Assembly: GCA_039602395.1 (NCBI GenBank) | Contig: JBCNJP010000019.1 | Coordinates: 5,596,997 to 5,660,996 of the forward strand | DNA from: Deinandra increscens subsp. villosa | Lineage: Eukaryota > Streptophyta > Magnoliopsida > Asterales > Asteraceae | Reading direction: 5' to 3' | Length of the DNA: 64,000 nt | In this document: positions 1 through 10,900 of the stretch, piece after piece | Layout of the letters: every line of letters starts with the position of its first letter | Numbering within the stretch: position 1 is the stretch's first letter | Translations under genes and position numbers: made by a program | The notes under the pieces: model-generated | Databases searched by the model: none | Told to the model about the DNA's origin: nothing | Seen by the model: only the letters and a program-made list of their open reading frames with translations

Positions 1-1418
1 ATACCCTTAGTGGTATGTTTCCCTTTGGTGAACTTCACCTTGTGAGTTTTGCCAAGCACACAATGTTCACAGAACTCTACCTTGGATTCTTTCAATTCCC
101 CAAGGACCCCTTGTTTCCTCAATTCCACAAGTCCCTGGTCACTGATATGACCCATTCTTCTATGCCAAAGACTAGCAGTGTTAACCTGGTTACTAGCCAT
201 CATGCTTACCCCTACACCAGCTTCCACATCTAATTCATAGATGTTATTTTTACATCTAGTTCCAGTTAGAATCACCCTAGATCCTAACACCACCTTGGCC
301 CTTCCATTCTTCAAACTAACAGCATACCCTTCCTTCTCAAAGGTTCCAAGGGATATTAAATTCCTGGTCAAATCAGGTATGTATCTAACATTATCTAGTG
401 CCAATTTTGACCCATTAGCTAATGACAGATTAATAGACCCTATACCTCTAATATTACAAGGTCTACTATCCCCTAATTTTACTGACCCCATATCCTGCAT
501 AGTTAGTTTAGAAAAATATGACTTAACAGGTGACATATGGTATGAACATCCAGAATCAAGAATCCATGAATTGTTAACTTTTGTATTCACTACAGCTAAC
601 ACCTCACTACTCTCATAACCCTCAAAACCACTATCATCAGTTTGAGAGTTATATACCTGCCCTTGGCCTTTAGAGGTAGATCCTTCATACCTTTGCTTCT
701 TCTTTTCTGGACATTCTCTCTTGAAGTGCTTTTCAGACCCACATATCAAGCATCTTCTCCTTTGGGCATTCTTTGACTTGGCTTTCTTTCCCTTATACTG
801 CTTATCTCCTTTACCCTTGACCATCAGTCCCTCTCCTGCCTCTTCCTTAATTTCAGACCTCCTTTTTAGTTCTCTAGAATTAAGAGCAGTCAGGACCTCT
901 TCCATGGTCAGGGTCTCTCTACCAAACAGTAAGGTATCCACAAAGTGTTCATATGAGGCAGGTAATGAAGATAGAAATAATACAGCCTGATCTTCATCCT
1001 CCAGTTGAACATCAATGTTTTCCAAATCAATGATCAATCTATTGAACTCATCCGTATGCTCTTCTATAGATTTTCCAGGGGACATATGAAAGGTATAGAT
1101 CTTTTTCTTGAGATAAAGTCTATTGGCCAACGATTTGGTCATATAAAGACTTTCCAATTTCAACCATAAACCGGCTGCAGTTGATTCTCTAGATACTTCC
1201 CTTAAAACTTTGTCTCCTAGACTCAAGATGATGGCACTGTGGGCTTTAGCAAGAACATCATACCAGTCTGTTTCTTCGATATAATCAGGTCGATTATTTT
1301 CACCATTTAGGGCCTCTACAACTCCCTGGTATACAAGCAGCGCTTTCATCTTGACTCTCCACAGCCCGAAGTCATTCTTGCCATCAAATCTATCGATGTT
1401 CCACTTCGCCGTCGCCAT
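1..1418 (-). CDS. Ty1/copia retrotransposon gag-pol polyprotein, 5' part (runs off the window)
   Basis: The reading frame starts with ATG at 1418 and stays open to position 1, about 472 codons, so the remaining pol lies outside the window. It opens with a gag region (WNIDRFDGKNDFGLW near the N-terminus is typical of copia gag). A CCHC zinc knuckle CLICGSEKHFKREC lies near residues 223-236, and a protease motif WILDSGCSYHM near residue 284. The GAG-pre-integrase motif LWHRRMGH and the start of the integrase zinc finger follow near residue 410. The primer-binding site and LTR lie just upstream at 1483-1699, as expected for a minus-strand element. No stop or frameshift is visible, so this half could be intact. 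Family assignment is firm; the lineage within Ty1/copia was not determined. Confidence 0.92.
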   Translation of the reverse strand, partial: MATAKWNIDRFDGKNDFGLWRVKMKALLVYQGVVEALNGENNRPDYIEETDWYDVLAKAHSAIILSLGDKVLREVSRESTAAGLWLKLESLYMTKSLANRLYLKKKIYTFHMSPGKSIEEHTDEFNRLIIDLENIDVQLEDEDQAVLFLSSLPASYEHFVDTLLFGRETLTMEEVLTALNSRELKRRSEIKEEAGEGLMVKGKGDKQYKGKKAKSKNAQRRRCLICGSEKHFKRECPEKKKQRYEGSTSKGQGQVYNSQTDDSGFEGYESSEVLAVVNTKVNNSWILDSGCSYHMSPVKSYFSKLTMQDMGSVKLGDSRPCNIRGIGSINLSLANGSKLALDNVRYIPDLTRNLISLGTFEKEGYAVSLKNGRAKVVLGSRVILTGTRCKNNIYELDVEAGVGVSMMASNQVNTASLWHRRMGHISDQGLVELRKQGVLGELKESKVEFCEHCVLGKTHKVKFTKGKHTTKG

Positions 1419-1482
1419 ACGAGAAACCTCCGATCGCTTCCACTTTGAATCACCTTGAATCGATCTTCAATTCGAGCACCTT

Positions 1483-1494
1483 GCTCTGATACCA
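1483..1494 (-). other. Primer-binding site of the left copia element
   Basis: On the minus strand this reads TGGTATCAGAGC, the standard plant copia site complementary to the 3' end of initiator tRNA-Met. It starts three bases inside the LTR end, which fixes the element's orientation. Confidence 0.9.
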
Positions 1495-1497
1495 ATT

Positions 1498-1699
1498 GTT
1501 GACTTGAATATCGAATCAAGAACTAAACAATCGGAATTGATCAAAGCAATACAATCGGAAATTTTATTGATAACGAGAGAACACAGCAATTTGAGAAGAA
1601 AAGATTACATTCACTGAATTCTAGCTAACCTCTATTTAACCCTAAACGCCCAAATAGAAGCTAACGGTAATAAACGAACAGGCTAACAAACTCTTAACA
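1498..1699 (-). repeat. 5' LTR of the left copia element
   Basis: On the plus strand the LTR starts TGTTGAC and probably ends CTTAACA, which gives the minus-strand form TGTTAAG...GTCAACA. It contains an AATAAA-like signal in the minus orientation. The inner border is fixed by the adjacent PBS. The outer border is less sure, because LTR-like sequence with a GGGACCTGGGTGTAATG motif continues to about 1770. The partner LTR lies outside the window, so the target duplication cannot be tested. Confidence 0.65.
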
Positions 1700-1779
1700 A
1701 GTTACACTTAAGACCCTGGAATATAAACAACATTACACCCAGGTCCCTCCGTATAGTTTATTTATCAGAAAAGAATAGC

Positions 1780-2062
1780 AAACCAAAAAGTCATGAATGG
1801 AAATGTGCCTTGAGAATCAACATGTATCAGCTCAACATTATTAACACGTGCCTTGAGAATCAACACGTGTTTGTTCCTTTTGCTTTTGATACCTTTGGCT
1901 ACTTTGCTTCGGAAGCTGTGGACACCTTGAGTCGCATCCAAAAAGTCATGAATGGAAATGTGGCGACCCTTAGGGGGATGAATGTGGTTTTCACTTGAAT
2001 TGGCTTTGCTATTCAGAAGGGGCTGACGGCGCAGCTTGTTGCCCGCCTCCCTTATACTTTGT
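1780..2062 (+). pseudogene. Decayed fragment of a recurrent plant gene/retroelement-associated sequence, copy 1
   Basis: The frame reads CLENQHVFVPFAFDTFGYFASEAVD, followed by SRIQKVMNGNV and, after a frame change, GFAIQKG and QLVARLP. A second copy with the same order lies at 52485-52830. I recall the block FVPFAFDTFGFLAPEAV...VQRVMNSNV...QKGLAAQLVARLP from many plant genomes, usually annotated as a reverse-transcriptase or auxilin-like fragment, but I cannot assign a function. Short pieces are duplicated locally: the segment encoding QKVMNGNV occurs at about 1784 and again at 1938, and the segment encoding CLENQH twice. It has stops and frame breaks and no start context, so it is a remnant. 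Confidence 0.55.
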
Positions 2063-2469
2063 GTTGAGTTGTAACCAAGATTCGTTTGGATATATAAATT
2101 ATTTAAGATTATTGCAAAGCCCTCACAGAAGAACACAAAAACATAAAATAACATGTATATTAATCATAGTTACATTTAGTTATTTGTGTCCAAAGGTGAT
2201 TGAAAAATTATTTTTTTAACTTGGTTCACCTATTTAATTCAACTTTTCCAAAAATTTCAACATATGTTTAGATATAAATTCTATTCAGAAGTGAGACTCA
2301 TCGAGAAGCGAGACTCGAAGGTATGTATCTTGACGTACTACTATTATTACAACAATTTTATAAGTTTTTCTTTACATAATAAAACGACTAAAATACTGGT
2401 TAAATTTGCAAATCACATTTGGGAGATCCCCGTGTATATCTCGTGCCAAAAGAGGGAACTGATACAGCA

Positions 2470-2607
2470 ACCGTTTCGACTCGACTCGACTCCTCCGGCT
2501 ACAACTACAACTCCCTGCCTCTGCCTCTGCCTCCATAGATAATACTCTCTCGATTCTCTTCTCTAATCACATACGCTTTTAGATCAGTCGGCGTAAATCT
2601 CAACACT
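2470..2607 (+). other. SDIR1: Probable SDIR1 5' UTR exon and first splice donor
   Basis: A CT-rich stretch (CTCCCTGCCTCTGCCTCTGCC, then CTCTCTCGATTCTCTTCTC) ends at a strong donor CACT|GTAAGTATCC at 2607/2608. Typical plant leader composition and the lack of coding sequence before the ATG at 5770 suggest a noncoding first exon. The matching acceptor is probably GGTGTAG| at 5709, so the leader intron would be 2608-5709. The transcription start is not fixed; a TATATCTC motif lies near 2433. Transcript data would settle this. Confidence 0.5.
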
Positions 2608-3193
2608 GTAAGTATCCATTTCTCCTTGTTTTCTTTCTTCAGTGAATTTTGGAATTCTGTTTTGCTGAATTAGGGTTTTCTGTTTCTGTTCTTTCAATGA
2701 ATGAATTGAAGCTCTTTTTTGTGGATTTGGATCATAATCACTGACTGAATTCGCTCGTAGTTACAAATAAGATCTGTGTTATCCATTTCATTTGCTTAGA
2801 AGCACTGCGTTGTTTGTTATAGGCGGAAATCCATGCGAGTTAGGGGGTTTTAGGTTTTCGTGATTTGGCAGGTGAATGATTTAAAAAATCGATTAATTCT
2901 TCTCCCTGTGCTTAATGTAAACGTTTAGTTCTTGATCCCAAACGCACGGATCGATACCTTGTTTGTAAATGCTGAAGCAATGCTGATAGCCAGATAATTT
3001 CTAGGCTCTTGCTATGTTTAGAAAACCTAAAACTTATGTTAGCATACAAGTTGGTCCATAGGATAGGAGCCGTCAGTGCCAAATAAGTATATGCAGCTTA
3101 AACTACTTCATGACATGAATTTAATATTGTCTTCCGTTATCTCTGCCTTTTTCTTGGCATATGCCTTGATTTACCTTATAATTGCGATAGAAC

Positions 3194-3403
3194 TCAAAGA
3201 ACTTAAGCACAGGTATAACACAACTCTCTCCAATACCGTGATCATTTTATTCAATGAAGAGAGATGGCTATGAATAGCCTACATAACCCAACAGAAACAA
3301 CTCAAGGTAAAGCATAAAATAAGTAACAACCTAACAAACAAGACTTGACGACGTTAAACCCAACAGACTCCTAAATATGGGTTCAATGAGACCAATTCTA
3401 GCA
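3194..3403 (-). repeat. 3' LTR of the intronic copia element
   Basis: It begins TCAAAGAAC on the plus strand and ends TTCTAGCA. It matches 5134-5333 throughout, with small indels. Confidence 0.85.
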
Positions 3404-3691
3404 AACCTTCCCTTCAACTGAAAATGCCTTAAGCATTCATGAGTGATACTCTTCTCATCAACTTGTAAGCATCGAATGGCTTCATAATGCCATATACAAT
3501 AAACATTCTATTCGTGTAATTTGGGAAGTGATGATCAACCCCCATTTAGGATGATTAAACTTGCATGCACCATCACGAAACACAAGGATTAACTCCTTTT
3601 CTTGTAAGCACCCAAGTACCCAACACTAATAAGATCTGAGGTTAATACTGCAACAAAGTAGACATTAGTAATCACTTATGTTATGCCTTCC

Positions 3692-4553
3692 ACTTCAAAT
3701 CTTATATTAGCCCAATACCTTTAAAAGCCAGTCGAAGATTGTTGCCAAGCTTCACAATGTGCTTAAAGCTTTTATCAGACGAACTGGCTTTTCATCCCCA
3801 TCATGTGACATAAAAAAGTTGAGTCCGGAGACCAAATACCTTTCCTTTCAACAATGTCAATTTCTGCATGAGCCATGAGCAACAATTCTTCGCCTTCTCG
3901 TGCATGACCGCATCCCCGGTCTTTGGTAAATGTAGATCTACCACGCCTAATACAAAAAGTTGGTTTCCACCTTCAATACTTGTTCTTCACTGACCTTGCT
4001 TAGTTAATTATCAGTTTTTTGCTCATGAACAAGCAAGTGACTTTGCAATTCATCTAACGAAAGGGTGTGAACATACTTCAAATCTTATATCACCCCAATA
4101 CCTTTAAAAGCCAATCAAAGATTGTTGCCAAGCTTCACAATGTGCTTAAAGCTTTCATCAGACAAACTGGTTTTTCATCCCTATCATGTGACATGAAAAA
4201 GCTGAGTCCGGAAACCAAATACCTTTTCTTTCAACATTGTCAATTTCTGCATGAGCTATGAGCAACAGTTCTTCGCCTTCATCAAACTCAGTGTATTTTA
4301 CTGATTGTTTGCCACCCGGCCATTCATATTTAAAATGTCTCATTTGATGACACTTATAACATTCACAGTGACTTTGTTTAAGTCGTCTCGTGCACGACCT
4401 CCCATGCATGACCGCATCCCAGGTCTTTGCTAAATGTAGAATTTCCATCTTCAACACTTGTTCTTCACTGACCTTGCTTAGTTGCATATCTGTTTTTGTT
4501 CATGAACAGGCAAGTAACTTTGCAATTCATCTACCGAAAGGGTGTCAATATAC
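3692..4553 (-). repeat. Internal tandem duplication inside the intronic copia element
   Basis: The block from ACTTCAAATCTTATAT at 3692 to GAAAGGGTGTGAACATACTT near 4074 is repeated from 4075 to about 4553. The first copy lacks the segment that in the second encodes the zinc knuckle (about 4280-4400). The copies are about 85-90% alike by eye. Confidence 0.8.
4158..4487 (-). pseudogene. Copia gag/protease remnant
   Basis: The 109-residue frame contains CYKCHQMRHFKYEWP, a CCHC zinc knuckle whose last cysteine has become tryptophan. It is followed by WFPDSAFSCHM, a degraded form of the copia protease W-x-L-D-S-G-C-S-x-H-M motif in which glycine is replaced by alanine. The remnant sits in the second copy of the internal tandem duplication. 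It is a decayed piece of the element's polyprotein and not a host gene. Confidence 0.8.
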
Positions 4554-5133
4554 TTAGATCCCCAATTGAACGTACAACAAAATTGAAAATTTCTTTTCAT
4601 GTTTGAATTATCTTCTCCACAATCTTGACATCTGGCATGTCTTCTCTATGGTTGCGCATGTCATTAGAAGTCGTCATGATCACTGTATTCACATCTTTCA
4701 TCTCTTAAGTTTCAAAATCTCTTTGAAACTATTTTAGCTAGGCTTGTTTTAACCTGGCATTCCTCTGGTACTTCACCTCCATGGCTTCCCTTCCATCCCA
4801 TAAATGTTCCGCTGTCTCCTTCTAGGTAATGGTCTTCAAATTGTGTTTGTTGGTGTATTGAAAGAGGTAATTTCTGGCTGTCATATCCTTAATATTAATT
4901 TCATCTGGTCTATTCTGTTAAGTTGACATCACTTGCTCACTCTCCCTTGGTTCTTTGTACCCTGTTTTGATCACTATTCAGTATTTTTTGGATTGGAGTA
5001 AAGCTTCATCACCAAACTCTAATGATCATAATTCCCATCGAATCTAGGAACACAAGGGCTTTGGAAGTTACTTGTTTCTCCCTATCTATCTCTCTTCTCA
5101 CTCCTTTGAATGCTCGGCTGCTCTGATACCACT

Positions 5134-5333
5134 TGAAAGAACTCAAGCAGGGATCAAACAACTCTCCAATACTGTAATCAGTTTATTTGATGAAAAGAGA
5201 TGGCTATAAATAGCCTACATAACCCGACAGGAACAACTCAATGTAAAGCATAAAACAAGGAACACCATAACAATCTTGACGCCACAGTACACATGGGTTC
5301 AATGTTCCTTATTCTGTAACACCAATTCTAGCA
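5134..5333 (-). repeat. 5' LTR of the intronic copia element
   Basis: It begins TGAAAGAACTC on the plus strand and ends TTCTAGCA, then the target duplication AGAAC. The primer-binding site lies two bases away at 5120-5131. Confidence 0.85.
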
Positions 5334-5769
5334 AGAACTACAGTAGTCATGTGTAGTCGTGCTTGGTACCATGTTATCTTTTTATCTTGAGCCAAATTTC
5401 ATAAAGCTTAGGAAGTACTGATACAGTATAAAATCTTATTCTTTACGACTACCTGATAGAGTTGATTGTGAACCTCTGTTTATTTAGCCAATGAAATTCG
5501 TGATTAATTCTAAGTGATAAATTTCTGTGGTTTATTGTGATTCCTTGGGTATGCCTTATGGCAAAATTGCATTTCTAAAAGACCTTGGAGCTATGTTGAG
5601 TTAACAACCTTATAACTGGTATAAGAATATATAAGATGTATTGTGATTTATCTCATTTCTTAGTGACTTTGTTTTAGAATATGCTGATTTACTGAAGGTT
5701 CTGGTGTAGGGTTGATTATTACTGAAAAGTGGTTAACACCAAACACCATTGTTATAAATCTCCACAATC

Positions 5770-7677
5770 ATGAGCTTTGTATTTCGAGGAACCAGGGGAG
5801 ACATAGAAGCCGGGTTTCCCGGGTTTATTCCTGAACGTCGTGCAGTGGTATATCCTATTATATTTATATTTTGCATGGAGCTCGTTTCTTCGAGTATACA
5901 TGGATTAAAGTATTAAACCATCATGTTATTCGAGCTATGTATTTTGTATGTTATCACTATTCTATGTAAATCCATGTTATTCTAACTGTGTTTTGTCTGT
6001 GATACTATTGTCAGCGAATCCATGCACCTCGACCTGTCAATACAAATTCCCTTGCCTTTCTTGTCACAGGTATATGTGGGTTCTTAGTTTTTAACTTATT
6101 TTTATATTGCACTTATTTTAAAATACAGTGGCTTTAGTCAACTTCTACTCATTACTTATTTCCTTTTACAGTTCTCTTGTTGTTCATGATACTGAACTCT
6201 CACCAAATGTCACCAAACTTCCTGGTATCAATCTTTTTATTTATTTTTATGTTTACCATTTCGCTTTTTTTTTTTTGTAAATCTTGTTTAACTGATATCC
6301 AAGTTTCTTTTTTTGTTTGTCTTTCCTTGATTTAAGCTCTGGCTTGTACTTGGTGTGTTTTTGATGGCCACAAGCTTAAGAATGTATGCCACGTGTCAGC
6401 AACTCCAAGCCCAGGCCCAAGCAAATGCTGTGGCAGCTAGTGGTCTTCTTGGTCATACGGAACTTAGATTGCAAATGCCACCTTCAATAGCACTTGCAAC
6501 ACGTGGACGTTTGCAAGGGCTCAGACTACAGCTTGCACTTCTTGACAGGGAATTTGATGATCTAGGTATGCCCTTAGTATGATTTCTGGATTGGGGTGGG
6601 ATGTTCTTTTTTTTTTTACTTTCTTATTTCGGAGTTTTTTGCAGATTATGAAACTTTAAGAGCACTGGATGACAATGCTCCAACAGCAAACTCAATGAGC
6701 GAGGAAGATGTAAATTCTCTTCCTGTTCATAAGTACAAGGTTGCTAACTCTAAAAGGTAAGTTATTGGAAATTAGGGTTCATTAATAGTTTTCCTGTACT
6801 AAATTTACTTTCATTTAACATCTACAGCAACAACATGCAATGTGAAATATTTGGTAGAGTTACCTTAATATCTTCATATTGTAAATGTTAAGTTTTTAAT
6901 TAACAGCTTGGATTTCAAAAGCTGGATTTATAAACCTGATTGTCAGATATGCTCCAAATAAATAGATTTCGATATCTACAACTTCAAATGTCAGTACATC
7001 ATTGGCCCTCTCTGGAAATTGATCTTTGTTTAATTGTGTTAATAACAGTGGCAGCTCATCTGTGGAACAAGGCTCATCTTCAGCCACACCTGAGGTAATT
7101 GTATTTTTCTTTCTTATATTATGTTAGTTTTTATATGCAATCTTTGGAAAAAAAAGGTTCATTTTCCCTACTCTCTATTCTTTACCTCCAAGTTGTCTTT
7201 CTGGAACACATTTTCATGTTACAATTTCTGAAGTTGTTCCAATTTTTATGAACTTGCAAACTGCAACTTTATGAACTTGTTACAATTTTTTTTTTCTTTC
7301 TGGCGGCAGAAGGGTGAGACCGGTAATCTAGTTGGTGGAAAAACATCAGAAGATGATTTGACTTGTAGTGTTTGCTTGGAGCAAGTTAATGTAGGGGAAC
7401 TGGTCCGTAGTTTGCCATGCTTGCATCAGGTATGTCTATGTATTCATGCTTTTTTAGAACAAGTATTACTATGAAAGCAATTAAGAATATTGTATATCTT
7501 CTTAGTGGTTCACTAATAAAAACAGAATTGACAGTAACTGTGTATCCATTGTTGCAGTTTCATGCAAGTTGCATTGATCCATGGCTACGCCAACAAGGGA
7601 CTTGCCCCGTTTGTAAGTTCAGAGTTGGATCTGCATGGCAAGACGAGGATGAGATCGATGATTCGCCTAGGGTTTGA
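5770..7677 (+). CDS. SDIR1: SDIR1-type RING-H2 E3 ubiquitin ligase, eight coding exons
   Basis: Exons: 5770-5847, 6015-6069, 6172-6224, 6337-6565, 6645-6756, 7049-7094, 7310-7429, 7558-7677. They sum to 813 nt, 270 residues plus stop; all introns are GT-AG and the phases fit. The protein begins MSFVFRGTRGDIEAG. It has two hydrophobic segments (LAFLVTVLLLFMIL and FLLWLVLGVFLMA), the conserved block MYATCQQLQAQAQA...LRLQLALLDREFDDLDYETLRALD, and a C-terminal RING-H2 finger CSVC...CLHQFHASC...CPVC. Arabidopsis SDIR1 (about 273 residues) matches in order and length. SDIR1 is an ER-membrane E3 ligase acting in ABA, salt and drought signalling (known for the family). The start was chosen because it restores the conserved N-terminus; the isolated exons look like short ORFs. 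Its leader intron carries a copia insertion, and FKBP20-1 converges on it. Confidence 0.95.
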
Positions 7678-8598
7678 TACATTTAACCTTTCTAGCTGTT
7701 GCCTCCCGGCATTGGTGTATACTATCTTTAGGTTTCTTTTGGGAAGGAAGTGTTTTTAGTGTTGATACAACAATAATTGAATGAGATACTTGGACGCATA
7801 TTGGCTAGGTAAATGCATAAAAGGCCACAAATTTTAGCATATCATTCTGGCAAACTCGTTTTTGAGACTGAACTGTTTCAAAAAAGTATCAATATGGTTC
7901 TCTGGTTGAAAGAGGCAACATGAGATGAAATATTGCCAGCATATATAATCTCAAAGGGGAAGCTTGTGTTCCATTTTTATTTTTGAAAGCAAGCTCGTTG
8001 GTCCTCATCGAGCCTTTCAAATCAATTGGTACGCTTCTCTGTAACCATACCTGACTTTGAGATGAAATACTAAAATGTTACTGCTATAAAGTTTCTATAA
8101 GTGGCATTTTCTACCTAAAGAGAGAAGACATCATTTAAGTATTTGACATAAGGGGTGAAAATAAACGGGAGCATCTTGATACAAACCTAAAACCTCATCC
8201 TCATAGGTTTGAAGGTGAGATTAATGTATTATGCTTAGACAAATTATGTGTACTAACAACAAGTTCTACACTAGAACAATTTTGATAAGTAACATAATGA
8301 CAAATTAAGGCGTAACAACATATAAAATTAAGTTGAAGTTACCATAACATAACATCATAAGCAAAACCACCCTGTCACGACTAACTGCACTCGTTTAGCA
8401 CTAACATAACATCATAAACCAATACTAAATAAAGAGCAGTTGACCATGTTCACTTGTGTACATGTGTACGGCTTATAATTGCATCTCCAAGTATTCAAAG
8501 ATGAGAAGATAAGTTAATATATGTTTTATTGAAACAAGATTAATCATTCATGCTTTCATTATTGATGGGAGCTACTGACAGAAAAGTGGCCTTCTGGG
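7678..8598. other. Shared 3' intergenic region between SDIR1 and FKBP20-1
   Basis: About 0.9 kb separates the two stop codons of this convergent pair and must hold both 3' UTRs. An AATAAT-like signal follows SDIR1 near 7772. No open frame or repeat stands out. Confidence 0.5.
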
Positions 8599-9693
8599 CT
8601 ACTTCCCTTTGCCCTTCCCCTTTCCCGGGCCTTTCTTAGATCCCAGTTTGGCTTGAATCCGAGCAGCAGCAGCTGCCTTTGCCTCTTCACGCTTCTTCTT
8701 TTCTTCTTCCTTCTGTGCAGCCGCCGCTTCCCTTTGCCTCTTCAGCTCACTGTTTATATAGATTATTAAACATGATTTTCATCATTATAGCTTTATGAGA
8801 CCCTTTTAAGCATTCAAATATTTGAATAAAATAAGGAATGATGCACAACTTACTCTAGTCTAGCTCTTTCATCTGATGCACTAGCCACGCTAGAACCTTT
8901 CCTTGGCCTGCAGGCCACCAGCTCTACCTCAAAGATAAGAGTTGCACTGCCGTTTTCAAAACCAAATAAAAAATTATATAGTTAACTACTTAACTATGTT
9001 ATCATTAAAAAGCATTCATCATTAAAACTAGCTACTTTTGTTGGGACACAAGGTTATGAGGTAGTTACTCTGGTGGAATCTCTGGTGGAGAACCAGCACT
9101 ACCATATGCATAATCTGACTTGCAAGTTATTTTGGCAACCTCCCCAACCTGAAAATTAACATTATGAATTCGAGGCTATTGAATTCAAAAGTGGACTAGA
9201 AGCAGTAAATGTCAACCTTCATTGTTTTGAGAGCAACATCCCATGCCTTTATCACAGAGCCCTTGCCTAGTTCAAAGGAAAAAATTGTATTGTCTTCATG
9301 TGTAGTATCAAAAATCTCACCTGTTTCTGCCAGACTCCCTTCATAATGCACTGCCCAACAGTCCACACACAGCGCATGAGAAACCATCTTCACAATAACA
9401 GGTCCACTAATACTTTAATGTTATTTAAGATGCAAATAAATACATGATAGTGTTGTGTCTATCACCTAAACAATAAGAACTGAACTGTGCCATACTATGC
9501 TCGAACATACATATGTTTTAAGAGCGTTGAATACCGTCATCAATTCACGACAATGATTAATTTAGAAGTTTTGAGTAATATTACCATCAACAAGAGGAAG
9601 GCTGTCTGAAGGAGCAATCGCATCAGGTTTAGCGCTCTTCAGAATTGTCTTCATGACACCTCCATCTCCAGTCAAATCAATCGCTTCAGCCAT
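8599..9693 (-). CDS. FKBP20-1: FKBP20-1, FKBP-type peptidyl-prolyl cis-trans isomerase, five coding exons
   Basis: Minus-strand exons: 9693-9585, 9350-9217, 9148-9069, 8946-8854, 8749-8599. They total 567 nt, 188 residues plus stop, with GT-AG introns and consistent phases. The protein begins MAEAIDLTGDGGVMK, then has a single FKBP domain (about residues 30-120: VDVHYEG, IFDTTHEDN, FELGKGSVIKAWD, GSPPEIPPDATLIFEVELV). A charged, alanine-rich tail follows (RARLDELKRQREAAAAQKEEEKKKREEAKAAAAARIQAKL) ending in a Gly/Lys repeat, as in Arabidopsis FKBP20-1 (about 190 residues), a nuclear immunophilin. The domain catalyses proline isomerisation; the basic helical tail probably directs nuclear location or partner binding (inference). 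A noncoding first exon lies at about 10770-10590. It converges on SDIR1, its neighbour in Arabidopsis as I recall. Confidence 0.94.
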
Positions 9694-10589
9694 AGCACCT
9701 AAATGTTCACTTGCCTGAAGATAAAACATTGAGATCATATTACATCACACACACTTTAAACATCTAACATTATTTGTTTTTACTTTTTTTCGCTACCACA
9801 TATGCATGAAAAAGACACTAGCTCCTTATTAGGTGAAGATAGAGTTTAATCTTTTAATGTGTTTGGATGTATAATAATTGCACAAGATACTATCTTTACT
9901 TCATTTGCTTTCCCATTCGGCATTAATATTCTTAAAGCAGATCCTATGCAAACCAAGTCAACTCACATGCAACCAGATTAATATACAGTCATAATATGCT
10001 TACAGCCCCATAATATACTTCCCCAGTTAACTCACTCTCTAGTTGAACCTCTGGATAACTTATCTCTACGCTGCCATACTTTTATGTCCTCAAAGGTCCA
10101 CGCCTCACAAATACCTTTTTTTTTTGTTAAAACAATTATCTAATCGTCTACAAACTTCAAGTGGATTACTGAATAGTTATTTTATCAACAAAGACTAAAA
10201 TTTCAACCACTACAAACTAGAGTCCACACAGAAACTGTAGAGATACAAATAAAACCCTCAGAGTGAAATGGTGCTGGAACTCAGAAGAAACCCTAATCGA
10301 AAATGGAATATCTGCATTTAAGTTGTTCAGGCAACAAAATCCCTAATCGACAATGTGAACGATGCTACAATTAAAAACCCTAGAACACTTCATAACTTAG
10401 TTTCACATAAATTCAAGCTCTTAGCCCCGAAATAAAACTAGCATGATATACAAAGCATGTATAATTACAGGTTCGAAACATTAACACGTCGAATTCGAGA
10501 TAGTCATATAAATTAAGAGCGATTGAATTGGGGAAAAAAGCGCATTGGTATGATTCAGATGAAACATCGTTTAAGAACAGTACAAGTAC

Positions 10590-10770
10590 CAGTTGACGGA
10601 GACGATCGGAGAAGCGCGTGAAAGCTGCGGCAAAAATGGAAGAAATCGGAGCGACGATATGACGGAAAAATCGCTGGCCATACCCTTTCGGTTTGTATCT
10701 ATTATTACGGTGCCGCCGCCTAGCGTTCTTTTGTAGACGGAATAATAACAAAAAACCGATCACCAACCTC
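10590..10770 (-). other. FKBP20-1: FKBP20-1 noncoding first exon (5' UTR)
   Basis: It lies about 30 bp downstream of a TATA box and ends at the donor CAACTG|GTACTTG (exon end 10590). The acceptor is near 9715 (CTTCAG|GCAAGTG), 22 bases before the start codon. An open frame of 119 codons crosses this exon and continues into the intron; it resembles nothing known and is best read as leader sequence. Confidence 0.6.
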
Positions 10771-10797
10771 ACGCGCGCGTGGCTGATACGGATACTT

Positions 10798-10805
10798 TAT
10801 TTATA
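10798..10805 (-). promoter_or_regulatory. TATA box of FKBP20-1
   Basis: The minus strand reads TATAAATA here, placing transcription start near 10770. The sequence just downstream is GC-rich for this window (ACGCGCGCGTGG on the plus strand). Confidence 0.55.
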
Positions 10806-10900
10806 TCCGGAACCAGTCCCTCACGTTTTTAAGTTGGCCAACTTTGTCTAAAAGTTTTGTAAAGTGTTCCAGCATAACTATTTAGAAGTTGTGCAAAACT

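Larger units (their letters stand above)
3194..5333 (-). mobile_element. Small non-autonomous Ty1/copia element in the SDIR1 leader intron
   Basis: Two diverged direct repeats (3194-3403 and 5134-5333, roughly 80% identical by eye) bound a 1.7-kb interior. The primer-binding site TGGTATCAGAGC reads on the minus strand at 5131-5120 beside the right repeat, and a purine tract GAAGGGAAGG beside the left one. A 5-bp duplication AGAAC flanks the whole element (3189-3193 and 5334-5338). The interior keeps only a gag zinc knuckle and protease remnant, with no integrase or reverse transcriptase. It lies antisense to SDIR1. Divergence of the repeats means an old insertion. Confidence 0.88.

Noticed and set aside
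15..990. Three plus-strand frames of 72-125 codons
   Set aside because: They are antisense shadows of the intact copia gag-pol frame on the minus strand.
10413..10772. 119-codon minus-strand frame at the FKBP20-1 5' end
   Set aside because: It begins at the predicted transcription start, crosses the splice donor and has no similarity; read as 5' UTR plus intron.
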